Shown: positions 7,598 to 15,097 of the stretch, in pieces
Numbering within the stretch: the first letter of the stretch is position 1
How the letters are laid out: every line of letters starts with the position of its first letter
Assembly: GCA_022710975.1 (NCBI GenBank)
Contig: JAKLGA010000010.1
Span: forward strand, 1-64,000
DNA: 64,000 nucleotides
From: Myxococcota bacterium
GTDB taxonomy: Bacteria; Myxococcota; B64-G9
Direction: 5' to 3'
Made by a program: the position numbers and the translations under genes
The notes under the pieces: generated by a model
Seen by the model: the letters and a program-made list of their open reading frames with translations, nothing else
Told to the model about the DNA's origin: nothing
Databases searched by the model: none

Positions 7598-8605
7598 ATG
7601 GCCATCGGCTGGGATAAGGCGGAGAGCATCCGGGCGGGCGGGGCGAGCGTCAGGGCCCGGGCGAGCGAGCCGCGTCTCGCCGGCCTGGAGCCCGAGGAGC
7701 CCCGGGCCGGGCTCGACGAGCTGGTGCTCGCCGAGGCCACCCGCGAGCAGGTGGAGCGGGCCATCGCGGTCGTGCGTCATCGCGACCTGCTCATGGACGG
7801 CTGGGGGCTCGGCGAGATGCTGCCCTGGGGCCGCGGCCTGGCGCTGAACCTGTACGGCCCGCCGGGCACGGGCAAGACCCACTGCGCCCACGCCATCGCC
7901 CGAGCGCTCGGCCGGAAGATCCTCGAGGTGGACTATGCCGAGCTCGAGTCGAAGTACGTGGGTGACACCCCCAAGAACATCAAGGCGGCCTTCGACCGGG
8001 CCCAGGAGACCGGCGCGATCCTGTTCTTCGACGAGGCAGACAGCCTGCTCGGGCAGCGGCTGACCGCGGTCACCCAGTCGGCCGACCACGCGGTGAACGT
8101 GAGCCGCTCGGAGCTGCTGAAGGCGCTCGAGCGCTTCGAGGGGGTGGTCGTCTTCGCCACGAATCTGGCGCGGAACTACGACCGGGCCTTCGTGCGCCGC
8201 ATCCACTTCCACGTGGAGCTCCCGCTGCCTGACCGGGCCGGCCTCGAGCGGCTCTGGGCGGCGAAGCTGCCCGCGAGGCTCCCCCGCGAGCCGGGCGTGA
8301 CCCCGGCCGCGCTGGCGGGGCTCTCGGAGGGCCTCTCGGGCGGTGAGCTGGTGTCGGCCCTGCGAGGCGCCGCCTCCCGCGCGGTGCTGCGCACCCAGGG
8401 GCTGGGCCCGGTGCTGGTCGAGGACTTCGCCACCGCCCTGGCCGAGGTGCGGAAGGCGAAGGACGAGGTGGGCAGGGAGCCCGGCGCGCCGGCGCCCGCG
8501 CCCGCCCGGACACGGGTCCGCGCCTTGCCTTTCGTTGAGCTGCCCGAGGACGTGAGGGAAGAGCTCTTGGATCCGGATCGATGCCTCGATCCGGAGGAAC
8601 ACTGA
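7598..8605 (+). CDS. Classical AAA+ ATPase with C-terminal LPxxVRxxL module, 335 residues
   Basis: Walker A is GPPGTGKT (87-94) and Walker B FFDEAD (143-148). KYVGDTPKN (119-127) corresponds to the pore-loop/ESxYVG region of FtsH/spastin-like AAA proteins. An arginine-finger region (RAFVRRIHFHVELPLP) and a C-terminal lid domain follow. The final 30 residues (PFVELPEDVREELLDPDR) repeat the module found at the ends of the four upstream products. The start at ATG 7598 follows AAGAGGAG. Such ATPases remodel or extract protein substrates; the shared tail suggests that the small membrane proteins are partners, assembly factors or substrates. The gene ends 4 bp before the convergent CARF-sigma54 gene. 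Confidence 0.93.
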   Translation: MAIGWDKAESIRAGGASVRARASEPRLAGLEPEEPRAGLDELVLAEATREQVERAIAVVRHRDLLMDGWGLGEMLPWGRGLALNLYGPPGTGKTHCAHAIARALGRKILEVDYAELESKYVGDTPKNIKAAFDRAQETGAILFFDEADSLLGQRLTAVTQSADHAVNVSRSELLKALERFEGVVVFATNLARNYDRAFVRRIHFHVELPLPDRAGLERLWAAKLPARLPREPGVTPAALAGLSEGLSGGELVSALRGAASRAVLRTQGLGPVLVEDFATALAEVRKAKDEVGREPGAPAPAPARTRVRALPFVELPEDVREELLDPDRCLDPEEH

Positions 8606-8609
8606 GGAT

Positions 8610-10238
8610 CTACCGGCGCTTCGCTGCTTCCTGGATGGCCTTGACGGTCAGGCCGTAGCGGCGGAGGAATTTGCTGATGCTATCGGAGGGGTTCTTGCAC
8701 TCGGCCAGGACTTCCTTGGCAGCATCAGAACCGTACTTGGAGGAAGCACACGATTCGACGACGGCTTCGAGCTCCCGGCGTTTCGCAAGCGGGATTCGAT
8801 CCAGCTCGGCTCTCGGGAGGAGCTCGTCGAGCAGTCGGGCACCGATCTCACGGCGAGGAGCCTGCTTTCGTCGCCAGGCTTCCCTGCGCTTCTCGATCTC
8901 TGCTTCTGCAACGGCTTCGGTGATGATGCCGTCGACGGACAGGTCCACCATCCTGCCCACGGAGGCGAGGAGCTCCCTGATGTTGCCTGGCCACGGTGCC
9001 TTCTTCGCCCAGCGAAGGAATCTGTCCAGGGGTTTCCCAGCGAATCGAATAGGCCTCTTCTTCCCGCGCCTCTCGATCTCGGCGAGCACCAGCCCTTCGA
9101 TTTCCTCGGGGTGCATCCGGAGCGGATGGAGCTCGAAGACGTGGACGTCGAGGCGTTCCCATAGGTCGCGCCTGAATTCGCCCTCGACGACGAGGGAGGC
9201 GATGTCCTTGTTCGTGGCGCAGATCAGGAAGAAGTCCACCGGCTTCTCGACGTCCGCGCCGAGCGGCCTGCACCTCTTGTCCTCGAGGACCTTGAGCAGC
9301 ATCCCCTGGGCCTCCGGATCCAGGTCCGCGACCTCGTCGAGAAAGAGGGTTCCGCCGTCCGCGGACAAGATGGCGCCCGTCCGCCTCGCCAGCGCACCGC
9401 TGAATGCGCCTTTCTCGTGGCCGAAGATCTCGGAGCGCACCAGCTCGCCGCGGAGCGCTGCGCAGTTGACCTCGAAGAGCCGGCCCTTGCGAGGATGCAC
9501 CGCGCGTTGCTCGAGTTGTTCGTGGATCGCCCGGGCGATGAACGTCTTCCCGGTCCCGGGCGCACCCAGCAGGACGATGGTGTCGTCGGTTCGCTCCGCC
9601 ACCTCGAGGATCTGCGCGAGCAGCGCCTTCTGCTTCTCGCTCCGGACAGGGGCGCCGCCGGCCAGCTCGTCGAGCCGCCGCACGCGATCGTTCTCGATGC
9701 GCTTCCGAATGGGATCGTAGGCGGACACGTCGAGGTCGATGGGCTTGACTCCTGCGGGCTCGGCCTCTGCCTGGAGTTGGCCCGCTTTCTCGGGGATGGT
9801 CTGGACGAGGTTCACCGGCAGCACCCGGGAGACCGCGAGTAGGAACAGGCAGGCTTTGAACACCTCTGTCCCCGTGCTCAGATGGAACCAGTAGTCCTCG
9901 TGGGCGAGATCGAATGGGTATTCCCGCGCGAGCTTCGAGAGCGCCTCGTGGACGCTCGGTAGATCCCAGGGCTTGCTGCCCAGATCGATCGTGCGACGTT
10001 CGACGGTCAGACCAGGCAGCGCCGCGAGGATGGTCTGCTCGAGCTCGAGCGCTCTCCCGGCGTGGCGCTCCTGGTGGAGCAACACGAGCTTGTGAAGCGC
10101 GGGCTTGTCACGCGGCCAGCCCTTACAGAGCTCGAGGGTGTATCGGAAGATCCTGCCGGCATCATGATCCTTGTGGTGTCTCCCGTCCTTTTGGTCGCCG
10201 AACAGGCTGAACACGACCTGCGGTCTCCCCTTCGTCAT
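8610..10238 (-). CDS. RtcR-family CARF-sigma54 transcription activator, 542 residues
   Basis: Residues 1-150 form a Rossmann-like CARF domain with HLSTGTEVFKACLFLL (119-134) followed by VNLVQTIP, the signature seen in RtcR. Residues 190-430 are an AAA+ sigma-54 interaction domain: Walker A GAPGTGKT (225-232), GAFSGA loop (277-282, the GAFTGA motif) and Walker B FLDEVA (299-304). The C-terminus (about 480-542) is basic and probably DNA binding. In RtcR the CARF domain senses an RNA-derived ligand and controls RNA repair genes; no rtcA or rtcB is present here. Its ATG overlaps the cas6 stop by 4 bp, so it is co-translated with cas6. It probably controls cas6 itself or the adaptation operon; no sigma-54 promoter was identified by eye. 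Confidence 0.92.
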   Translation of the reverse strand: MTKGRPQVVFSLFGDQKDGRHHKDHDAGRIFRYTLELCKGWPRDKPALHKLVLLHQERHAGRALELEQTILAALPGLTVERRTIDLGSKPWDLPSVHEALSKLAREYPFDLAHEDYWFHLSTGTEVFKACLFLLAVSRVLPVNLVQTIPEKAGQLQAEAEPAGVKPIDLDVSAYDPIRKRIENDRVRRLDELAGGAPVRSEKQKALLAQILEVAERTDDTIVLLGAPGTGKTFIARAIHEQLEQRAVHPRKGRLFEVNCAALRGELVRSEIFGHEKGAFSGALARRTGAILSADGGTLFLDEVADLDPEAQGMLLKVLEDKRCRPLGADVEKPVDFFLICATNKDIASLVVEGEFRRDLWERLDVHVFELHPLRMHPEEIEGLVLAEIERRGKKRPIRFAGKPLDRFLRWAKKAPWPGNIRELLASVGRMVDLSVDGIITEAVAEAEIEKRREAWRRKQAPRREIGARLLDELLPRAELDRIPLAKRRELEAVVESCASSKYGSDAAKEVLAECKNPSDSISKFLRRYGLTVKAIQEAAKRR

Positions 10239-11245
10239 GCGTCCTCCTGATCTACCTCGATCCGCCCCAGGCCGAGCGCGGTGCCGCGGCCGAGGTGCAG
10301 GAGCGCGCCGAGCTCGAGCCAGTCGCGCGCCGCGGGCGGGCAGGACCCGTACACGAGCTCGCCCACCAGCCCCTCGTGCGGCACGGCCTGGCCCTGGCGA
10401 CGGGAGTCGCGGAGCCAGCACACCTTCCGCACCAGGGCCTCGAGGAGCTCGGCCTCGTCCGCGAGATCGACCGCGGCCACCCGGGCGGGCAGGGCCGGCA
10501 GGTCCGTGTGCGCGGTCAGGAGCTGGCCGACCCGCCGCACCGCAGCCAGCACGAGCTGGTACAGACTGGGCGCCTTCTCGACGAGCTTTCCGCGCTCGCG
10601 GAGGGCGAGCGGGGTGACGAGCCGGACCCGGAGCGTGGCGGATTTCCGCCTGCCTCCGGTCCCAGGCGTGTAGGGTGCGGGCGGGGCGAGCTCGATGGGA
10701 GCCTCCCGGTCGCGGTCCAGGACCCGCCGCTCTGCGCCGTCCGGGAGGAGCTGCCAGGCCGCGTCGAGCCGGAGCGGCCAGTACTGGGGGCCGTCGCTGC
10801 CTTGCGCCGCGTCGTCCATGCGGCGGATGGCGAGGAGCGCCATGGGCAGGTGCAGGGCCGGCTGCCCCACGCAAGTGAACGGCACATCCACTTCCTCGCC
10901 CCGGCCGAGCTCGAGCGCCGCGGGCGGCAACCCGGCCACGAACGGGTGGGGTGCGTGGTCCCCGTGGGCGCCGACCGCGCCTACCGGGCCGGGAGTCTGG
11001 AACAGGCTCCCGAAGGCGCAGGCGTGGAGCGCGAGACAGCGGCCGCAGTCCTGCTCGGGCAGGCCGCACACCAGCCGTCGAAGGTGGGCGCCCAGCCGGC
11101 TGTGGAAGCGATCGCCCGGGTTGACCTGGATACGGGTGTCCGCGGTCGCGGCGAAGCGCAGCACCAGCCGGGTGAGCGGCAGCGGCGGGATCTCTGTGGC
11201 CCGGCCCCGCGCGCGCTTCGTCCCTGTCGCCCTGGTCGCCAACAT
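10235..11245 (-). CDS. cas6: Cas6 pre-crRNA endoribonuclease, 336 residues
   Basis: The C-terminal segment (HLGRGTALGLGRIEV, 317-331) is the glycine-rich loop diagnostic of Cas6 RAMP proteins, and GLVGELVYGS just before it fits the ferredoxin-like fold. The N-terminal half has a Cys cluster (C60, C67, C70, C76), typical of the longer Cas6 subfamily (DUF2276-like). Cas6 binds the repeat hairpin and cleaves 3' of it, leaving an 8-nt 5' handle, here ATTGAAAC. ATG 11245 follows AGAGGAGA. A catalytic His cannot be assigned safely by eye; H48 in DRFHSRLGAH is one candidate. The 3' end overlaps the CARF-sigma54 gene by ATGA, and the 5' end is divergent from the primase operon. Confidence 0.88.
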   Translation of the reverse strand: MLATRATGTKRARGRATEIPPLPLTRLVLRFAATADTRIQVNPGDRFHSRLGAHLRRLVCGLPEQDCGRCLALHACAFGSLFQTPGPVGAVGAHGDHAPHPFVAGLPPAALELGRGEEVDVPFTCVGQPALHLPMALLAIRRMDDAAQGSDGPQYWPLRLDAAWQLLPDGAERRVLDRDREAPIELAPPAPYTPGTGGRRKSATLRVRLVTPLALRERGKLVEKAPSLYQLVLAAVRRVGQLLTAHTDLPALPARVAAVDLADEAELLEALVRKVCWLRDSRRQGQAVPHEGLVGELVYGSCPPAARDWLELGALLHLGRGTALGLGRIEVDQEDA

Positions 11246-11382
11246 GCCGCGTCTCCTCTGATCGGAGGCATTGTCGCGGATGCGCCCGGCGTCCGCAAGC
11301 GCAGCGGCCGTCAGACCGGTCCCGCGCGCGGCGTCTGGATCCTCGAGGGCAGAAAGGCCCACGCCCTCGCGGGAGGTGCCCG
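11246..11382. promoter_or_regulatory. Divergent control region between cas6 and the primase-cas2-cas1 operon
   Basis: The 137-bp gap must hold promoters for both directions. It is very GC-rich, with GGGAGGTG (11372-11379) as the plus-strand ribosome binding site and AGAGGAGA for cas6. A weak GG-N10-GC arrangement can be found on the minus strand, but its other bases do not match the sigma-54 consensus, so no promoter is assigned. Confidence 0.35.
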
Positions 11383-13281
11383 ATGGAGTCGCGAACCCTG
11401 GCCGAGCTCGTCACCCTGGCCGATACCGATCCCGACGCTTGCCGCGCCGCCCTGGACGCGCTCGTGCCCGATGGGCTGACACCCGCGGAGCTCGTGGGGC
11501 TGGCCGAGCTGGCCGTGCGGCTCGGCCGGGCCGAGGCGGCCATTCGGTTCCTGGACGCGGCCCTGGCCCAGGACTCTGGCCACGCACCCGCGCTCCGCCG
11601 GCTGTGCGATCTCCGTCGCGACCAGGGCGACACCGAGCGCGCTGCGGCGCTCCTCGCCAGGCTCGCGGACCTCGGCGATCACCAGGCCGGGCTCGAGGAG
11701 ATCGCGCTCCTCCTGGAGGCGGGCCGCCTGCCCCAGTCCGAGCAGGCCCTGGCCAGGCTCGCCCCGCGCTGCCCGCCTGAGCTCCAGTCCCGGCTCCTCA
11801 GCCTCACCGTGCGTTTCGAGGCGGCCATCGAGGGCCGGACCACGGACGAGGCGCCGGACGAGCCGGACGCCAACGGGGATGCCGCCGGCCCACCCGTGCG
11901 TTTGGCTTCCGACGCCGAGCTGGTGGCGCTCGCCGACTTGTTCGCCGGCCGCGAGGGGGTGCACGCCCGCCAGTGGAAGGGGCCGGACGGACGCGCGGGC
12001 TACAGCCCGGTGCACACGCCGCTCACCCCGGCGCTGGTCCGCGAGCACCTGCTGGGCGCCATCACCCTTGGCACCTACGTGGTCCGCCGGGACGGGGGCG
12101 CCAACTTCCTGGCGCTCGATGTGGATCTCACCCGGCCCGCCCTGGAAGCGCTGGGCCGCGGCCCGCGGCGGGCCTTCGAGGACGTGTTGGCCAAGGCCCT
12201 GGCCTTCGCCCGAAGGCTCGCGTCCGCGCTCCGGGGCTTCGGGCTCTCGCCCGTGCTCGAGGACAGCGGCCACAAGGGCTACCACGCCTGGGTGTTCTTC
12301 GCCGAGCCCTGGTCCGCGGCCCTGGCCCGCAGGCTCGCACGCGCTGCCCTGGGACTGGCCGGGCCGCCGCCCGAGGGGGTGGCGGTGGACGTGTTCCCGG
12401 CCCAAGGCCGGGTGCCGGCCGACGGGCTCGGGAACCTGATCAAGCTGCCGCTCGGCGTTCACCGGAAGACCGGCCGCAAGAGTCTGCTCCTCGGTGAGGA
12501 CGGGAAGCCGCTCCGCGATCCCATCCGAGCGCTCGTGGCTACGCCTCGGGCCTCCGCCGAGGCGCTCGAGGCCGCGCTCGCGCGGGCCGAGGCGGAGCTG
12601 GCGGGACGCCTGGCGAGCGGCGCACCCGACGCCGGGCGCGGCGACGAGGACGGCACCGGCGGCGACGACCCGCAGGGTGACCCGTCCCGGGCGCGTCACT
12701 GCCGGCCGCAGGCCGCGCCCGTGCGGCCGGACTACGCCCTGGACTCCGATCCGGAGGTGAAGGCGCTGCTCGACCGCTGCGCCCCGCTCCTCGGCATCGT
12801 GCGCGTGGCGCGTGCGGGCCGTCCGCTCACGCACGACGAGCGGGCGGTGCTCACCTTCACCCTGGGCCACCTGACCCACGGCCCGGACGCGGTGAACACC
12901 CTGCTGCCCGCGGCCGAGCTCGGCACGGACGGCCCGGTCCTCAAGTCGCGGCTCCGCGGCCAGCCCATGGGCTGCCGGAAGATCCGCGCCCGGCTGGGGC
13001 TCCAGCCCGACGAGGAGCGCTGCGACTGCCGCTTCGATCCCACGCTCGGCGCCTACCCGCACCCGCTCCTGCACCTCGCCGCCCTGTGGGCCGAGGAGGC
13101 CGAGGAGCGCCGGGCGGCCCTGGCCGCGGTCGGGGCGCAGTCCGCGCTGGCCGCCGAGGCGTCCGTCGCGGTCGCTTCGCGCGCCGCCCCGGCGCAGGCC
13201 CAGGACACCCCTGCCGCGCTCGCTTCGTCCGGGGGCAAGCTGATCCCCTTCCCGGGCCGCGGCCGTCCGGGCCGGGACTGA
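11383..13281 (+). CDS. CRISPR-associated primase-polymerase (AEP family) with helical N-terminal region, 632 residues
   Basis: Residues 1-150 are TPR-like helices. The primase core follows: D246 and D248 in LALDVDL (motif I), SGHKGYHAW (295-303, the S-x-H-type motif II) and D336 in VDVFP with IKLPLGVHRKTG (353-364, motif III). These are the hallmarks of archaeo-eukaryotic primase-polymerases. The C-terminus contains a Cys/His-containing segment (CRKIRARLG ... CDCRF) like that of related PrimPols. CRISPR-associated primase-polymerases are known next to cas1/cas2 in type III loci and are thought to help make or process spacer DNA. ATG 11383 has GGGAGGTG upstream, and cas2 starts 8 bp after the stop. 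The product could supply DNA synthesis during spacer acquisition. Confidence 0.9.
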   Translation: MESRTLAELVTLADTDPDACRAALDALVPDGLTPAELVGLAELAVRLGRAEAAIRFLDAALAQDSGHAPALRRLCDLRRDQGDTERAAALLARLADLGDHQAGLEEIALLLEAGRLPQSEQALARLAPRCPPELQSRLLSLTVRFEAAIEGRTTDEAPDEPDANGDAAGPPVRLASDAELVALADLFAGREGVHARQWKGPDGRAGYSPVHTPLTPALVREHLLGAITLGTYVVRRDGGANFLALDVDLTRPALEALGRGPRRAFEDVLAKALAFARRLASALRGFGLSPVLEDSGHKGYHAWVFFAEPWSAALARRLARAALGLAGPPPEGVAVDVFPAQGRVPADGLGNLIKLPLGVHRKTGRKSLLLGEDGKPLRDPIRALVATPRASAEALEAALARAEAELAGRLASGAPDAGRGDEDGTGGDDPQGDPSRARHCRPQAAPVRPDYALDSDPEVKALLDRCAPLLGIVRVARAGRPLTHDERAVLTFTLGHLTHGPDAVNTLLPAAELGTDGPVLKSRLRGQPMGCRKIRARLGLQPDEERCDCRFDPTLGAYPHPLLHLAALWAEEAEERRAALAAVGAQSALAAEASVAVASRAAPAQAQDTPAALASSGGKLIPFPGRGRPGRD

Positions 13282-13289
13282 GGCGCGCC

Positions 13290-13568
13290 ATGCTGTACGT
13301 GGTCTGCTACGACATCGCCGACGAACGCCGGCGGCGGCGGGTGGAGAGGACGCTCAAGGGCTACGGCCACCGGGTCCAGGAGAGCGTGTTCGAGGCTGAG
13401 CTGGACGACAAGAAGCGGCTCGAGCTGGAGCTCAAGCTCGCCAAGGTGATCGACCAGGCCGAGGACAACCTGCGCTTCTACCGCCAGTGCGGCGGCTGCC
13501 GCCTGGTGGTCGAGGTGCTGGGGGTGGGCGGCCTGCCTGAGGGCCAGCCCAGGCTGATGGTGGTGTAG
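13290..13568 (+). CDS. cas2: Cas2, 92 residues
   Basis: The N-terminal strand MLYVVCYDIAD with the conserved Asp (D8) is typical of Cas2, as are the ferredoxin-like layout (RRRRVERTLKGYGHRVQESVFEAEL) and the ARG/TYR-rich segment NLRFYRQCGGC. Cas2 dimers bridge Cas1 dimers in the integrase complex. The gene lies between the primase and cas1 in one operon (8-bp and 20-bp gaps). The length is normal for the family. Confidence 0.95.
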   Translation: MLYVVCYDIADERRRRRVERTLKGYGHRVQESVFEAELDDKKRLELELKLAKVIDQAEDNLRFYRQCGGCRLVVEVLGVGGLPEGQPRLMVV

Positions 13569-13588
13569 GCCGCCGGAGAGGAGGCACC

Positions 13589-14716
13589 GTGCGCCGGCTG
13601 TACGTGGTGGAGCCGGGCGCCCGGGTGACCCGCGAGGGCGAGCGCATCCGGGTGCTGGTCGGCGAGCAGGAGGTGGAGAGCGTGCGCGCGGACGAGCTTG
13701 CTCAGGTGGTGGTGGTGGGCTCGGCGGGGCTGAGCACGCCTGCCATGCAGGCGCTGCTCAAGGCCGGAGCCGAGGTGGTGCTCTTGACCCGCAACGGCCG
13801 CTTCCTCGGGAGGCTGTGCTCGGGCCTGAGCCCCAGCGCCCGAGCCCGCCACTGCCAGTACGCCCGGCTTCAGGACCCGACCGCCCGTCTGGGCTTCGCC
13901 AGGCGGGTGGTGGCGGGCAAGATCGCCAACCAGGTGCGGCTCCTCCGTCGTCACCAGAGCAGGCTCAAGGACCCCTCGGTGGCGAGCGCGCTGCCGCGCA
14001 TGCGCCAGGCCGGCGCGGACGCGCTCACCGCGGCCGACGTGGACATCCTGCGTGGGCTCGAGGGCGCGGCCGCCGCGGCCTACTTCGGGGTATTCGGCCG
14101 GCTGCTCAAGGCCGAGGGGGTGGCCTTCGAGCGCCGGGTGCGCCGCCCGCCGCCCGATCCGGTCAACATCCTGCTCTCCTTCGGCTACACGCTGCTCGGC
14201 AACCTGGTGCACGCGGCCGTGGAGACGGCCGGGCTCGATCCCTACCTGGGCGCGCTGCACGAGCTCCGCGCGGGTCGGCCGAGCTTGGTGCTCGACCTCC
14301 TCGAGGAGCTCCGCCCGGTGGTGGTGGACACGGCCGTGCTGCGGGCGTTCAACACCCGCGCCATGCTGCCCGGGGACTTCGTCTCCATCACCGACGATGC
14401 CCCGGGGGTGGAGGACGCCTGGGAGCGGGAGGCCTGGGAGGCGCGCGAGGCCGCTGACGGTGCCGGAGATGCCAGCGCCGGAGAGGCCGGGCAAGACGGC
14501 GCGGAGCCGGCCGGCCCGCGGCGCTCGATGGTGCTCACCCGGGTCGGGGTGAAGAAGTGGATCGCCTGCTACGAGCGGCGGCTCGAGGAGCAGGCCTGGT
14601 ACGAGCCGCGTGGCCAGCGGCTATCCCTGCGCGAGGTGGCCCAGGCGCAGGCGTATCGCCTGGCCCGGCACTTCGAGGGGCAGGAGGAGTACACGGCCTT
14701 CGAGTCGCCGGAGTGA
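13589..14716 (+). CDS. cas1: Cas1 integrase, 375 residues
   Basis: The catalytic triad is intact: E158 in GLEGAAAAAYF, H224 in ALHELRAGRPSL and E239 in DLLEELRP (with D236). The N-terminal beta domain (RRLYVVEPGARV...) and the C-terminal helical domain have normal order. A Gly/Ala/Glu-rich insert of about 45 residues (270-312) separates the catalytic part from the final helices. The start is GTG 13589 after GAGAGGAGG; no ATG fits. Cas1 with Cas2 integrates new spacers at the leader end, which lies directly downstream. No cas4 gene is present in the locus. Confidence 0.97.
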   Translation: MRRLYVVEPGARVTREGERIRVLVGEQEVESVRADELAQVVVVGSAGLSTPAMQALLKAGAEVVLLTRNGRFLGRLCSGLSPSARARHCQYARLQDPTARLGFARRVVAGKIANQVRLLRRHQSRLKDPSVASALPRMRQAGADALTAADVDILRGLEGAAAAAYFGVFGRLLKAEGVAFERRVRRPPPDPVNILLSFGYTLLGNLVHAAVETAGLDPYLGALHELRAGRPSLVLDLLEELRPVVVDTAVLRAFNTRAMLPGDFVSITDDAPGVEDAWEREAWEAREAADGAGDASAGEAGQDGAEPAGPRRSMVLTRVGVKKWIACYERRLEEQAWYEPRGQRLSLREVAQAQAYRLARHFEGQEEYTAFESPE

Positions 14717-14980
14717 TGGTGCCGGCCAGCTTGATCCAGGCCGGGAACGATGGTACCTTCGTCCCGAGCTCGAACATGCATCGGGGTTCACGACGCACGC
14801 GGCACGATCTCGAGGTGGCAACGGGCAGTCATGCATCGACGCACCCCCCATGGAAATTCGAGGGGTGCCTGTTCTGGAGCTCGAATCAGGGTTCAAGATC
14901 TTTGAAAAACAGGTGAATCCACTCCCGACGTGACCGGATGGCACGCAGGGGGGTGCATCGGCGAGGAAAATGATGATTTC

Positions 14981-15090
14981 ACAAGGTCCTGCGAGAACGA
15001 AGGGATGTGTACGAAACACATCCACCAGACAAGGGAGGGGGGTGCGTCATATCGCGCCCCCGAAACCCTTACAGAACAAGGTCCTGCGAG
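14981..15090 (+). repeat. Two anti-repeats in the leader
   Basis: ACAAGGTCCTGCGAG is present exactly at 14981-14995 and again at 15076-15090. Its core AAGGTCCTGCGA is the perfect reverse complement of TCGCAGGACCTT, positions 2-13 of the CRISPR repeat. The second copy lies 7 bp before the first repeat and could form a 12-bp hairpin with it. A transcript of the leader could pair with the 5' part of every repeat. Class 1 systems do not use tracrRNA, so the role is unclear. Confidence 0.85.
15003..15023 (+). other. Hairpin directly after the first anti-repeat
   Basis: GGATGTGT (15003-15010) and ACACATCC (15016-15023) form a perfect 8-bp stem with a 5-nt loop, 7 bp after the first anti-repeat. 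It could be an RNA structure in a leader transcript or a protein-binding site. No T-run follows. Confidence 0.6.
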
Positions 15091-15097
15091 GTGGTGC

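Larger units (their letters stand above)
14717..15097 (+). promoter_or_regulatory. CRISPR leader
   Basis: The 381-bp non-coding stretch between cas1 and the first repeat is more AT-rich than its surroundings and carries repeated elements. A 12-bp motif GGGGGGTGC(A/G)TC occurs at 14948-14959 and 15037-15048 and in inverse orientation at 14838-14849. TTCAA-N5-TTGAA occurs at 14892-14906. Two copies of a 15-nt anti-repeat lie at 14981-14995 and 15076-15090, and a hairpin lies at 15003-15023. The array promoter must lie here. Direct contact with the first, exact repeat at 15098 and the degenerate repeats at the far end both place the leader on this side. Confidence 0.8.

Noticed and set aside
5850-8602. 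Long minus-strand frames opposite the AAA+ cluster
   Set aside because: They mirror the coding strand of genes with clear domains and show low-complexity Arg/Pro/His-rich peptides.
11246-11382. GG-N10-GC on the minus strand upstream of cas6 as a sigma-54 promoter for the RtcR-like regulator
   Set aside because: Only the two dinucleotides match; in GC-rich DNA this occurs by chance.
14938-14957. TGGCACG ... GTGC in the leader as a sigma-54 promoter
   Set aside because: The GG and GC elements are 13 nt apart instead of 10, so it does not fit the consensus.
14981-15090. Leader anti-repeats as a tracrRNA
   Set aside because: All cas genes are class 1 with an intact Cas6, and no Cas9 or Cas12 gene is present; only the pairing itself is reported.
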